Below are positions 23,880 to 33,002 of a stretch of DNA of 64,000 nt, piece after piece. The notes below the pieces were generated by a model, which was given only the letters and a program-made list of their open reading frames with translations, was not told where the DNA came from and did not search any database. Within the stretch, counting starts at the first letter, position 1. The number at the start of each line of letters is the position of its first letter. This DNA is from Porticoccus sp964395715 (GTDB lineage Bacteria > Pseudomonadota > Gammaproteobacteria > Pseudomonadales > Porticoccaceae), in assembly GCA_964395715.1 (NCBI GenBank), contig CAYNAU010000004.1, positions 248,001 to 312,000 on the forward strand, read 5' to 3'. A program made the position numbers and the translations under genes.

Positions 23880-23883
23880 TTTT

Positions 23884-24729
23884 TCAGGCGGGGCCAGTCC
23901 ATTGGCCCATTGTCGCGCGGTCCCGCCCGCCGAGATCCTGGCGGGTTTCAACCCCATCAAACCCCGCGGCCAACATCATCTCCCGCACCGCCTGCGCCTG
24001 CTGCCAACCATGTTCCAGCAACAACCAGCCGCCGTTATTCAGGTGAGCTGGTGCCTGCTGAATAATGATTTTCAGATCCCCCAGTCCCCGCGCCTCAGCC
24101 ACCAGAGCAGACATCGGTTCGAAGCGCACATCCCCCTGTTGCAGGTGGGGATCCGCTGCATCGATGTAGGGTGGGTTACTGATCACCAGGTGGAAGCGCA
24201 AGTCACCCATTGTGGCAAACCAGTCGCTTTGGCGAATGTCCACATTGACCAGCCCCAGTTGACGACGGTTTGTCTCGGCCAGGGACACGGCTTCAACAAC
24301 TGAATCTACGGCAAAAATTTGCCATGCGGGTCGCTCGCTGGCCAGCGCCAGAGCAATCGCCCCGGTGCCAGTGCCCAGGTCGACGACCCGTGCGCCCTCG
24401 GGCAGGGATAACTGCAACGCAGTTTCAACCAACAGTTCAGTATCGGGACGGGGAATCAGGGTGGCCGGTGAAACCGCCAGGGACAGAGACCAGAATTCCC
24501 GGGTTCCTGTCAGGTGGGCTATCGGTTCGCCCTGCAAGCGCCTCGCGAACAGCGCCTCAAACAACCCGTATTCGTCTTCGCTGAGCTGATGCTCAGGCCA
24601 GGCAAAAAGGAAGGTGCGGGGTTTTTGCAGCACGTGTCCCAGCAGTACTTCGATATCCAGTCGCGGGGTGTCGCTGACATCGGCTAGTGCCGCACTGCGA
24701 CGTATCAAGCTGGCAATACTCTCGGTCAC
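23884..24729 (-). CDS. prmC: Peptide chain release factor N5-glutamine methyltransferase
   Basis: A 281-residue HemK/PrmC enzyme that methylates the GGQ glutamine of release factors, raising their activity. SAM motif I is VVDLGTGTGAIALAL (about residues 115-129) and the glutamine-binding NPPY motif is 185-188 in VISNPPYIDA. The helical N-terminal substrate domain (about 1-75) is complete. It lies 3 nt after prfA, its substrate's gene, as is typical. The gene is the last of the hemA-prfA-prmC operon. Family assignment is certain. Confidence 0.96.
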   Translation of the reverse strand: MTESIASLIRRSAALADVSDTPRLDIEVLLGHVLQKPRTFLFAWPEHQLSEDEYGLFEALFARRLQGEPIAHLTGTREFWSLSLAVSPATLIPRPDTELLVETALQLSLPEGARVVDLGTGTGAIALALASERPAWQIFAVDSVVEAVSLAETNRRQLGLVNVDIRQSDWFATMGDLRFHLVISNPPYIDAADPHLQQGDVRFEPMSALVAEARGLGDLKIIIQQAPAHLNNGGWLLLEHGWQQAQAVREMMLAAGFDGVETRQDLGGRDRATMGQWTGPA

Positions 24730-24732
24730 AGT

Positions 24733-25815
24733 TTACCCGGACAGGGCGGCAAGCTGCTCCGCCTGGTACTCGTTGATCAACGGCTGAATGACTTCGTTCA
24801 ACTCGCCCTCCATGATCTCATCGAGCTTGTAGAGGGTTAGGTTGATGCGGTGATCGGTGACACGCCCTTGGGGGTAATTGTAGGTACGGATGCGCTCGGA
24901 GCGATCGCCGCTGCCCACCAGTGAGCGGCGTTCATCGGCTATGTTCTTGGCCGCTGATTCTTCCTGGGCACTTTTCAGCCGCGCCGCCAGCAGCGACATA
25001 GCCTTGGACTTGTTTTTGTGCTGTGAGCGTTCGTCCTGACATTCCACCACGATGCCGGTGGGAATGTGGGTAATTCGAATGGCCGAGTCCGTCTTGTTAA
25101 CGTGCTGACCGCCGGCACCGGATGCCCGAAAGGTATCGATGCGCAAATCATTTTTGTTGATATTCACCTCTTCCAGCTCATCAGCTTCAGCCATAATGGC
25201 CACCGTGCAGGCCGAGGTGTGAATCCGTCCCTGGGACTCAGTCTCCGGCACCCGCTGCACCCGATGAGCCCCGGATTCAAATTTCAGCAGTGAATACACA
25301 CCCTGCCCGACAATGCGGCTGATGATTTCCTTGTAACCCCCATGCTCCCCGAGGCTCTCACTGATCACCTCGACCTGCCAACGCTGTTTTTCCGCATACC
25401 GGCTGTACATACGGAACAGGTCACCGGAGAAAATGGCCGCCTCGTCGCCACCGGTTCCGGCGCGAATCTCCAGGAACACATTCTTTTCATCGTTGGGGTC
25501 CTTGGGCAGCAGCAATTTTTGCAGATCCACTTCCAGCTCAGCGCGACGCGCCTCCCCCACCTGCAGCTCTTCCTGAGCCATTTCCCGCATGTCGGCATCG
25601 GCATCTTTCAGTAGCTGGCTGGCCTCATCGAGGTTGGCCTGCACTCGTTGAAACTCCCCATAGCTTTTGACCACTGGCTCAAGCTCTGAGTATTCGCGGG
25701 ATAAATCGCGAAAGCGGTTCTGCTGCGCAATCACCTCGGGATCGCTCAGCAGTGCACTCACTTCTTCATAGCGGTCGGAAAGATGCTGTAGTTTTTCCAG
25801 AATGGAGGCTTTCAT
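24733..25815 (-). CDS. prfA: Peptide chain release factor 1
   Basis: A 360-residue class I release factor that reads UAA and UAG. The universal GGQ is at residues 235-237 in SGAGGQHVN. The tripeptide codon-reading element of RF1 appears as P190-E-T192, where E. coli has PAT, consistent with the PxT pattern. The helical N-terminal domain is present and there is no programmed frameshift site as found in RF2. It lies between hemA (27 nt upstream) and prmC (3 nt downstream) on the same strand. No anomalies. Confidence 0.97.
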   Translation of the reverse strand: MKASILEKLQHLSDRYEEVSALLSDPEVIAQQNRFRDLSREYSELEPVVKSYGEFQRVQANLDEASQLLKDADADMREMAQEELQVGEARRAELEVDLQKLLLPKDPNDEKNVFLEIRAGTGGDEAAIFSGDLFRMYSRYAEKQRWQVEVISESLGEHGGYKEIISRIVGQGVYSLLKFESGAHRVQRVPETESQGRIHTSACTVAIMAEADELEEVNINKNDLRIDTFRASGAGGQHVNKTDSAIRITHIPTGIVVECQDERSQHKNKSKAMSLLAARLKSAQEESAAKNIADERRSLVGSGDRSERIRTYNYPQGRVTDHRINLTLYKLDEIMEGELNEVIQPLINEYQAEQLAALSG

Positions 25816-25842
25816 TAACTCTCTTTACTTTCTTACAGATGG

Positions 25843-27111
25843 TTAGGATTCAGACCCGTCGTCGGGCTTTTTGAGACCAAACAGGTGGTGCGCAAGGTCT
25901 ATATGTTGTGTCAGGCCCTGTTCGCCGGCCTGTTTCAACCGCGTGGTCGGGGTATGCATCAATTTGTTGGTGAGATTGCGAGCCAGGTTTTTCAGGACCA
26001 GCTCTGGCGCCTGTCCGGCATGCAGGGAGGCCAACGCTTTTTCCAGCTCCTGATCCCGGGCTTCCTCAGCACTGCTGCGAAAAGCCCGGATTGTGTCCAC
26101 CACATCCAGCGCGCGCAGCTGGCTCTGCCAGCCCTCCACACCCTGTTCGACAATATCCTCTGCCTTGTCAGCAGCACTCTGCCGGGAACGCATGTTTTCA
26201 TCAATAACGGCCTGCAGGTCGTCAACGGTATACAGGTAGACATCCTGAAGCTTTGCCACTTCCGGCTCGATATCCCGCGGCACTGCGATGTCCACCATAA
26301 AAATGGGTTTGTGCTTGCGCAGTTTCAGTGCCGACTCAACGGCCCCCTTGCCGAGAATGGGCAACTGGCTGGCCGTGGAGGAAATCACCATGTCTGCCCG
26401 GTGCAGATACTCGGGTATCTCAGACAAAAGAATCCCCTGGGCTGAAAACTGCTCCGCCAGGTCTTGCGCCCGACTGAGCGTGCGGTTGGCAACTGTGATT
26501 TCCCTGACACCCTTTTCCTGCAGGTGGCGGGCAACCAGCTCGATCGTCTCACCAGCGCCGATTAGCAACGCCCGCACATCACGCAAGTCAGAAAAAATCT
26601 GCTGAGAGAGACTGACTGCAGCATAGGCCACCGACACAGGACTTTGCCCGATAGCGGTTTCTGTCCTCACTCGCTTGGCAATACTGAAAGCCTGCTGGAA
26701 CATCTGGTTGAGGAGCGTGGACACCTTCCCCGCCTCGCGAGCCACGGCATAGCAGGATTTCAACTGCCCGAGAATCTGTGGCTCACCCAGCACCATGGAA
26801 TCGAGTCCACAGGCGACTTTCATGATATGGCGAACAGCGTCGGAATCGGTAAACAAGTAATGACAGTCCTGCAGTTCGTCCAGGGAGATGCGCCGCTGTT
26901 GTGCCAACCAGTGCAGCACCTGATCCGCCTGCTCACCTTCTGCGTATATTTCCGTGCGATTACAGGTAGAAAGTATCGCCACTTCCTTGAGAGAGGCAGC
27001 CTCGGCCAGGCCATGCAATGCCTCCATCATCTGTTCCGGGGCAAAGGCCACCTTCTCCCGGATGTCGAGAGGGGCGGTTCGGTGGTTGATGCCCAAAGCA
27101 AAAATGGTCAT
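25843..27111 (-). CDS. hemA: Glutamyl-tRNA reductase
   Basis: A 422-residue enzyme making glutamate-1-semialdehyde from glutamyl-tRNA, the first step of C5 tetrapyrrole synthesis. The nucleophile is C50 in ILSTCNRTEIYA. The NADPH-binding Rossmann domain shows LLIGAGETIELVARHL, and the C-terminal dimerisation helices run to the end. Start ATG 27111 gives MTIFALGINHRTAP, the normal beginning; the open frame continues upstream but would add non-conserved residues. It heads the hemA-prfA-prmC operon and diverges from the TPR-lolB-ispE run, as in Pseudomonas. Short polar tail KKPDDGSES. Confidence 0.96.
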   Translation of the reverse strand: MTIFALGINHRTAPLDIREKVAFAPEQMMEALHGLAEAASLKEVAILSTCNRTEIYAEGEQADQVLHWLAQQRRISLDELQDCHYLFTDSDAVRHIMKVACGLDSMVLGEPQILGQLKSCYAVAREAGKVSTLLNQMFQQAFSIAKRVRTETAIGQSPVSVAYAAVSLSQQIFSDLRDVRALLIGAGETIELVARHLQEKGVREITVANRTLSRAQDLAEQFSAQGILLSEIPEYLHRADMVISSTASQLPILGKGAVESALKLRKHKPIFMVDIAVPRDIEPEVAKLQDVYLYTVDDLQAVIDENMRSRQSAADKAEDIVEQGVEGWQSQLRALDVVDTIRAFRSSAEEARDQELEKALASLHAGQAPELVLKNLARNLTNKLMHTPTTRLKQAGEQGLTQHIDLAHHLFGLKKPDDGSES

Positions 27112-27221
27112 GAAAACGGTGCGTGGAAGTGAGCCCGCAATTGTCCGATTCTCGACCTGCAAAGACAAGCGGTATCGAAATTCACGGTATCGGCACTAAA
27201 GGCCTTGCTTTATTGTCTGAG

Positions 27222-27250
27222 TTATTAGCTACAATGAGGCCGCCTATAAT
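27222..27250 (+). promoter_or_regulatory. Likely sigma-70 promoter of the TPR-lolB-ispE run
   Basis: A perfect TATAAT (27245-27250) lies 17 bases after a weak TTATTA (-35). Transcription would start near 27257, about 36 nt before the first gene. The AT-rich gap to hemA is the only divergent spacer here. The poor -35 suggests either weak expression or an activator. Confidence 0.45.
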
Positions 27251-27292
27251 GAGATTAACCCGACCATTATCCGACAAGTCCGATATTCGCCA

Positions 27293-29080
27293 TTGAAAGA
27301 GCCAAGATTGTTCCAACACTGTTCCAGACCCTCAGGCATAGCACTGTCAACGCTGTTGCTTTGTGCGGCAGTATTGGCAGGCTGCACTACCCCCCAGGGT
27401 CATCAGCTGGCCGGCAGCCCGGCACCAGCGGCTGCTACCACAGATGCCTCCGGAGAACAGTCGCAGACTGTCGGAGATACACCGGATTACCCGGTTCGTT
27501 CATTCCCCACCGAAACCCTCTACGACTTGCTGGTGGCAGAACTGGCGGGCATGGACAACAACCTGCCATTGGCACTATCAAATTACCTGATACAGGCCAG
27601 GGAGACCCGGGACCCGGGGATTGTAGCGAGAGCGGCACGCATTGCCGCCTATGCTGAAAACCACCCGGCACTGCTGGAAATGTCTCTGCTGTGGTGCGAA
27701 ATTGAGCCGGATAATCTCGATGCCCGCAGCGTTGCCACATTGTCGCTGGGCAGGGAAGGCCGTCTGACAGAAGCCCTTCAGCATGCGGAGTTTGCGCTTA
27801 AAAAAGGGGATCAGGAACCCATCATGAGCCTGACCGTAACTGCCGGTGGCTCAACACCGTCACAGCGCCAAACATTGCTGAATGCCTACACCGACCTGCT
27901 CTCACGCCTGCCCGGTGATGAAACCGTGCTGCTAACCCATGCCATGTTGCTCCGACAACAGGGGCAGTTCCTGCCGGCGCTGGCCACCGTGGATCAGCTT
28001 CTTGAGCAGGTACCCGCCAAGGAGAGCGCCATCATGCTGAAGGCCCAGCTACTGCACCAGCTGGGCAAAAAACAGGAAGCCACGCAATTCCTCGGCACAG
28101 TGCTGGACGGTCTGGCCGACAGCAAACGTCTGCGACTGCAATATGCCCGTTTTTTGGCCGAAGATGACCTGCACGGCGCCTATCAACAACTGAACACTCT
28201 GCTGACACAGTACCCCCACGATGCCGAGCTGGCATTCACCCTGGCGCTGGTATGCCGCGGACTCAACAAAAACGAGGAAGCCCGGCAGCTGTATACCCAG
28301 CTCAGCCAAAACCCCAATATGGCGGCGGCCGCCCACTACGAATTGGGCCAACTGGCTGAAGAAGAAAACAACAGTGATGCCGTGCAGCTGCACTATCGCG
28401 CGGTCAGAAACGGTCCCAAATTCTTGCCGGCCGTGGTGAGGCTGGGCAGGTTCATGGCCAGCAACGGACAACTCAACAGCGCACAGCTCTACATGAGCCA
28501 GCTGCGCCTGGATTACCCGCACTACTCCGCGCACCTGTACCAGATCGAATCCGAACTACTGGTAGAGCATCAATTGATCGGTGATGCCCGCCTGATTCTC
28601 AGCGAGGCACTGAACCATTTCCCCAACAACATTTCGCTGCTCTACAGTCGCTCCATTCTCAGTGAACGACAAAATGATTTTGCCAGCTCGGAGCAGGATC
28701 TTCGTGCCATTCTTGCTCAGGACGCCAATAACTCCATGGCACTTAACGCCCTTGGCTACACCCTCACCTTGCATACGGACCGTTACGAGGAAGCGCGACA
28801 ACTGATCATGCGAGCGCTGGAACTTAACCCGGGGGATCCGGCAATTATCGACAGCCTGGGGTGGGTGCTGTTCCAGCAAGGGGAATACGATACGGCCATC
28901 ATCCACCTGCGTGAAGCACTGGAAAAAATGCCTGATCCCGAAATTGCTGCGCATCTCGGCGAGGCCCTTTGGGCAAATGGCCAGCGGGAAGAAGCGCTTC
29001 AAGTTTGGCAACAAATCCTCGAGCAGCACCCCGAAAACCCCATTATTCTCGACACCATGCAGCGCCTGCAGGCGGAGTAG
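27293..29080 (+). CDS. TPR-repeat outer-membrane lipoprotein (PA4667-like)
   Basis: A 595-residue tetratricopeptide protein. It begins with a lipoprotein signal: hydrophobic core LSTLLLCAAVLAG followed by lipobox cysteine C31. Multiple TPR-like helical hairpins fill residues about 75-590, clearest near the end in ALNALGYTLT and the IIDSLGWVLFQQGEYDTAI block. The only start in frame is TTG 27293; no ATG or GTG precedes it. It is the first gene before lolB and ispE, matching the Pseudomonas order in which the PA4667 homologue occupies this site. It probably scaffolds envelope proteins, perhaps with LolB; exact role unknown. Confidence 0.85.
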   Translation: MKEPRLFQHCSRPSGIALSTLLLCAAVLAGCTTPQGHQLAGSPAPAAATTDASGEQSQTVGDTPDYPVRSFPTETLYDLLVAELAGMDNNLPLALSNYLIQARETRDPGIVARAARIAAYAENHPALLEMSLLWCEIEPDNLDARSVATLSLGREGRLTEALQHAEFALKKGDQEPIMSLTVTAGGSTPSQRQTLLNAYTDLLSRLPGDETVLLTHAMLLRQQGQFLPALATVDQLLEQVPAKESAIMLKAQLLHQLGKKQEATQFLGTVLDGLADSKRLRLQYARFLAEDDLHGAYQQLNTLLTQYPHDAELAFTLALVCRGLNKNEEARQLYTQLSQNPNMAAAAHYELGQLAEEENNSDAVQLHYRAVRNGPKFLPAVVRLGRFMASNGQLNSAQLYMSQLRLDYPHYSAHLYQIESELLVEHQLIGDARLILSEALNHFPNNISLLYSRSILSERQNDFASSEQDLRAILAQDANNSMALNALGYTLTLHTDRYEEARQLIMRALELNPGDPAIIDSLGWVLFQQGEYDTAIIHLREALEKMPDPEIAAHLGEALWANGQREEALQVWQQILEQHPENPIILDTMQRLQAE

Positions 29081-29083
29081 GTT

Positions 29084-29686
29084 GTGCGCCAGCTCGCCCT
29101 GATATTCGCCGCGCTCTTTCTTGGCGCCTGTGCCAGCCAGACACCCCGTCCCGTGCCGGTGGTGTCGGACTGGCAACAGCACCAATCAGCACTCCAAAGC
29201 CTCAACAGCTGGCGGCTGGAAGGCAAGCTCGGCTATCGGGACAGCCACGATGGTGGCAGTGCCTGGCTCAACTGGCAGCAGTCATCAGATGCTTTCAAGC
29301 TGCAGTTGAACGGGCCATTCGGAGCAGGTGCTACCCAGATTCTTGGCAATCGTCATCACGCAGAATTGCATCGCAGCGGCAAAGACACCCTCTATTCGCC
29401 CTCACCCGCCGCCCTCACCGAGCAGCTGTTTGGCTGGCAGTGGCCCGTGGATGAACTGCATTACTGGGTTCGCGGTATACCTGCACCCACCACAGCTCAG
29501 GATGTCAGCAGCCACAATATGGATGGCACCCTGTCGACGCTCTCCCAGGCCAACTGGCAATTACAGTTTTCGGACTACCAGTGGGTCGACCAGTGGATTC
29601 TGCCCAGCCGCATCCGTGGAAACAGCGGGGAATACAGTTTCACGCTGGTCATCAAGCAATGGCACCTGAACCCGGAAAATCATTGA
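29084..29686 (+). CDS. lolB: Outer-membrane lipoprotein insertion factor LolB
   Basis: A 200-residue lipoprotein that accepts lipoproteins from LolA and places them in the outer membrane. The signal peptide ends in the lipobox LGAC, with lipidated C16. SWRLEGKLGYRD (about residues 44-55) and SWLNWQQ-like strands match the LolB barrel, and NWQLQFSDYQW is in the C-terminal half. The start is GTG 29084, 3 nt after the TPR gene's stop, so they are coupled. Its stop overlaps the ispE start (TGATG). The family assignment is firm from motifs and from synteny with ispE and prs. Confidence 0.92.
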   Translation: MRQLALIFAALFLGACASQTPRPVPVVSDWQQHQSALQSLNSWRLEGKLGYRDSHDGGSAWLNWQQSSDAFKLQLNGPFGAGATQILGNRHHAELHRSGKDTLYSPSPAALTEQLFGWQWPVDELHYWVRGIPAPTTAQDVSSHNMDGTLSTLSQANWQLQFSDYQWVDQWILPSRIRGNSGEYSFTLVIKQWHLNPENH

Positions 29687-30525
29687 TGCTGTCACTGCCC
29701 GCTCCGGCGAAAATCAATCTGTTCCTGCATATTACCGGTCGTCGCCCCGACGGTTACCACAACCTGCAAACCCTCTTTCAGTTGCTGGATTTTGGGGATC
29801 AGCTGGATATTGAGGTTGACCCCAACGGGGTCATCAGGGTCACCCCAACTCTCGAATCTGTTCCTCCCGAGGACAACCTGGTCTACCGGGCAGCGCAGCT
29901 GCTGCAGAAAGAGAGCAGTTGCAAAATGGGGGCCGCCATCCGCTTGCACAAGCGATTGCCAATGGGCGGCGGCCTCGGGGGTGGCAGCAGTGATGCTGCC
30001 ACGACGCTGTTGGCACTGAATGAACTCTGGCAGCTGGGATGGACCAGGGAAAGACTGATGCCCCTCGGCCAGCAACTGGGTGCCGATGTGCCCGTTTTTA
30101 TTTTTGGTCACAGCGCCTGGGCAGAGGGGGTTGGCGAGCAACTCACAGCGGTGGAAATCAAGTCTTCCTGGTACCTGGTTTTGGCCCCGGATACACAGGT
30201 TTCAACCGCCTCAATTTTCGCGCATCAGGGTTTGACAAGAAACACGCATCCGATCAAAATACGCGCCTTTCTCGAGCGGGGTGGCCGGAATGACTGTCAA
30301 ACAGTCGTTGAGGCTCTTTATCCCCAGGTAAAAAAGGCACGCCTCTGGCTCGCTCAATTTGCCGATGCTCGATTGACGGGAACAGGTGCCTGCCTATTTG
30401 CCCGCTTTGATTCAGAAGCTGACGCAAGATCAGTCCTGGAGCAAATGCCGGCGCCCTGGCAAGGCTTTGTTGCGAAAGGGGTCAACCGATCACCCCTGCT
30501 CGACAAGCTCCCGTCACACAACTGA
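29686..30525 (+). CDS. ispE: 4-diphosphocytidyl-2-C-methyl-D-erythritol kinase
   Basis: A 279-residue GHMP kinase of the non-mevalonate isoprenoid pathway, phosphorylating CDP-methylerythritol. The N-terminal PAPAKINLFLHITGRRPDGYH contains the substrate lysine and histidine, the ATP loop is PMGGGLGGGSSDAA (about residues 92-105), and LTGTGACLF is the third GHMP motif. ATG 29686 overlaps the lolB stop by one base. A tRNA-Gln gene begins 4 nt after its stop, with no terminator between. No defects. Confidence 0.96.
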   Translation: MLSLPAPAKINLFLHITGRRPDGYHNLQTLFQLLDFGDQLDIEVDPNGVIRVTPTLESVPPEDNLVYRAAQLLQKESSCKMGAAIRLHKRLPMGGGLGGGSSDAATTLLALNELWQLGWTRERLMPLGQQLGADVPVFIFGHSAWAEGVGEQLTAVEIKSSWYLVLAPDTQVSTASIFAHQGLTRNTHPIKIRAFLERGGRNDCQTVVEALYPQVKKARLWLAQFADARLTGTGACLFARFDSEADARSVLEQMPAPWQGFVAKGVNRSPLLDKLPSHN

Positions 30526-30529
30526 CAAC

Positions 30530-30605
30530 TGGGGTGTCGCCAAGTGGCTAAGGCAACGGGTTTTGATCCCGTCATTCGGAGGTTCGAGTCCTCCCACCCC
30601 AGCCA
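30530..30605 (+). tRNA. tRNA-Gln (TTG anticodon)
   Basis: A 76-nt cloverleaf beginning TGGGGTGTCGCC and ending with an encoded CCA. Anticodon stem ACGGG/CCCGT holds loop TTTTGAT with TTG at positions 34-36. The acceptor stem shows the weak U1-A72 pair that is an identity element for glutaminyl-tRNA synthetase. It sits between ispE and prs, as in Pseudomonas, with no terminator before prs. Confidence 0.97.
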
Positions 30606-30653
30606 TATTCCTTTGGGTTAGCTGCAGAAAGACCCCGATCAGGAAAAAAAGCC

Positions 30654-31595
30654 GTGGCAAACATGATGGTTTTCTCCGGGAATGCTAACCCGGAGCTGGC
30701 AAATGAAATCGCTCGTTATCTCAGCCTGAGTCTGGGTGATGCGCTGGTGTGCCAGTTTTCAGACGGTGAGATCAATGTCGAGATTCGCGAGAATGTGCGC
30801 GGTCGTGACGTCTTTGTGGTACAGCCCACCTGTGTGCCCACACACAAGAATCTGATGGAGCTGATGCTCATCATCGACGCCCTTCGCCGCTCTTCAGCGG
30901 GTCGCATCACAGCCGTACTGCCCTATTTCGGCTATGCCCGCCAGGATCGCCGCGTGCGTTCTATTCGCGTGCCCATCAGCGCCAAGGTAGTCGCCGACAT
31001 GCTCACCAATGTAGGCGTTGATCGCGTCATGACCGTTGACCTGCACGCTGAGCAGATTCAGGGATTTTTTGACTGCGCCGTGGATAACGTCTACGGCCTG
31101 CCTGTCATGCTTACCGATGTCGAACGTCAGAACTATGAAAATCTGACGGTTGTTTCCCCAGACATTGGCGGTGTTGTCCGCGCCCGCGCCATGGCCAAAC
31201 AGCTGAACACCGATCTGGCAATTATTGACAAACGCCGTCCGGAAGCGAACCAGGCACAGGTAATGAACATTATTGGTGAGGTTGAAGGCCGCACCTGCCT
31301 GCTGGTCGACGATATCGTGGATACCGCCGGCACCTTATGCAAAGCCGCCGATGCACTCAAGGAGCACGGCGCAATGAGGGTCGTTGCCTGCTGCACTCAC
31401 CCTGTGCTGTCGGGCAAGGCTATCGAAAACCTCGAGAATTCGTCCCTGGATACCCTCGTGGTCACCAACAGCATTCCACTCAGTGAGGCCGCCCGCAACT
31501 GCGCGAAAGTCCGCGTCCTGAGTCTGGCGCCCATGCTGGCAGAAGCCATGCGCCGGGTTAGCAATGAGGAATCCATCAGCGCTATGTTTGACTAG
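30654..31595 (+). CDS. prs: Ribose-phosphate pyrophosphokinase (PRPP synthetase)
   Basis: A 313-residue enzyme making PRPP from ribose-5-phosphate and ATP for purine, pyrimidine, histidine and NAD synthesis. The flexible loop PYFGYARQDRR (about residues 93-103), the DLHAEQIQGFF segment and the PRPP-binding CLLVDDIVDTAGTL (about 217-230) are all present. The start is GTG 30654, giving MANMMVFSGN aligned with E. coli MPDMKLFAGN, with AGGAAAAAA upstream. It probably shares a transcript with tRNA-Gln and rplY. Confidence 0.97.
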   Translation: MANMMVFSGNANPELANEIARYLSLSLGDALVCQFSDGEINVEIRENVRGRDVFVVQPTCVPTHKNLMELMLIIDALRRSSAGRITAVLPYFGYARQDRRVRSIRVPISAKVVADMLTNVGVDRVMTVDLHAEQIQGFFDCAVDNVYGLPVMLTDVERQNYENLTVVSPDIGGVVRARAMAKQLNTDLAIIDKRRPEANQAQVMNIIGEVEGRTCLLVDDIVDTAGTLCKAADALKEHGAMRVVACCTHPVLSGKAIENLENSSLDTLVVTNSIPLSEAARNCAKVRVLSLAPMLAEAMRRVSNEESISAMFD

Positions 31596-31686
31596 CGCTG
31601 TTTACTTAACCGCCCGTTAGGGCTTATTTAACCCCCTTTACGATTCTGGTCGCGGATCGCACCGGGGATAACTAGGAGTCAAGGCA

Positions 31687-32340
31687 ATGTCCGATGATTT
31701 TAAATTGAATGCCATGGTCCGCAATGACATGGGGAAAGGTGCGAGCCGCCGCCTGCGTCGTGAGGCCAACCTGGTGCCTGCCATTATTTATGGCGGAAAA
31801 AAAGCACCGGAAAACATCAGCATCGTGAGTAACGAGCTGGAACACTCGCTGCAAAACGAAGCGTTTTACTCGCATATCATCACCATCTCGGTGGACGGCA
31901 ACGAACAGGACGTCATCCTCAAGGATGTACAGCGTCACCCGTCGAAGACCGTCGTGATCCATGCAGACTTCCTTCGCGTCAGCAAGACCCAGAAATTACA
32001 AACCAAGGTCCCTCTCCACTTCATCAACGAAGATATCTGTGTCGGCGTGAAAATGGCTGGCGGCATCATTTCCCACAACATGACAGAGCTGGAGATCAGC
32101 TGTCTGCCAGCAGATCTGCCCGAGTACATCGAAGTGGATGTCAGTGCTGTTGATGTTGGCAATGTTCTGCACATTTCTGACATTGCCCTGCCATCAGGGG
32201 TAGAAAGTGTCGAACTGAGTCATGGGGAAGAGCACGATCAGCCCATCTTCACCATCAACAAGCCTAAAGCCGCTGTCGAAGAAACAGCTGATGAAGAAGC
32301 TGCAGACAAAGGTGGTGATGAAGAGACTTCAGAAGAGTAA
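31687..32340 (+). CDS. rplY: 50S ribosomal protein L25, CTC form
   Basis: A 217-residue long L25 of the CTC type, which binds the 5S rRNA. The N-terminal L25 domain (about residues 5-92) includes GKGASRRLRREANLVPAIIYGG, and the C-terminal TL5-like domain follows to about 185. The last 25 residues are acidic (repeated Glu/Asp/Ala), a frequent feature of gammaproteobacterial copies. TAGGAGTCAAGGCA precedes the ATG. It lies between prs and pth, the usual order. Confidence 0.95.
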   Translation: MSDDFKLNAMVRNDMGKGASRRLRREANLVPAIIYGGKKAPENISIVSNELEHSLQNEAFYSHIITISVDGNEQDVILKDVQRHPSKTVVIHADFLRVSKTQKLQTKVPLHFINEDICVGVKMAGGIISHNMTELEISCLPADLPEYIEVDVSAVDVGNVLHISDIALPSGVESVELSHGEEHDQPIFTINKPKAAVEETADEEAADKGGDEETSEE

Positions 32341-32384
32341 ACAACCACTCTTTCTGTCTTTACGGACACCAAAAGGCCCCGACA

Positions 32385-32969
32385 TTGGATACGCCCGTTC
32401 AGCTCATTGTGGGGCTGGGAAACCCCGGCCCACAATATGACCGAACCCGTCACAATGCCGGGGCCGATTTTGTTACGGCACTGGCTAACCGCCACTCGGT
32501 CGAACTGACTCCCGAGAGCAAATTTTTTGGCAGGACCGCAAAAGTCTCTATTAATGGTTCTCTGGTGTGGCTGCTAATCCCCGACACGTTCATGAACCGC
32601 AGCGGCAAAGCCATTGCCGCTCTGGCTGGCTTCTACCGCATTCCGACGGCAGCCATCCTGGTGGCCCACGACGAACTTGATCTCAGCCCTGGAACGGCAC
32701 GTTTAAAACTGGGCGGCGGCCACGGCGGTCACAATGGTCTGCGGGATACCATTCAGGCATTGGGCAACAACCGTGACTTTGCGCGCTTAAGACTGGGCAT
32801 TGGGCACCCAGGACACGCCAGTGAAGTTGTTAACTACGTGCTAAAACGCGCCCCGGCCAGCGAACAGCAACTGATCGAAGAGAGTATTGATCAGGCGCTT
32901 GGGGTTATTGGTGATGCCGTTGCCGGACGCTGGAACGACGCCATGAAAACACTTCACACCAATAATTAG
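32385..32969 (+). CDS. pth: Peptidyl-tRNA hydrolase
   Basis: A 194-residue Pth1 enzyme that frees peptides from stalled peptidyl-tRNA. The opening LIVGLGNPGPQYDRTRHNAG includes catalytic H23, LIPDTFMNRSG holds the next substrate residues, and VAHDELDL contributes the catalytic Asp. GGHGGHNGLRD is also conserved. The start is TTG 32385 with AAAAGG eight bases upstream; no other start fits the conserved N terminus. It precedes ychF by 33 nt. Confidence 0.96.
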   Translation: MDTPVQLIVGLGNPGPQYDRTRHNAGADFVTALANRHSVELTPESKFFGRTAKVSINGSLVWLLIPDTFMNRSGKAIAALAGFYRIPTAAILVAHDELDLSPGTARLKLGGGHGGHNGLRDTIQALGNNRDFARLRLGIGHPGHASEVVNYVLKRAPASEQQLIEESIDQALGVIGDAVAGRWNDAMKTLHTNN

Positions 32970-33002
32970 GCCCACCGGGCAAACAGCACTCAGGAAATCA
33001 TT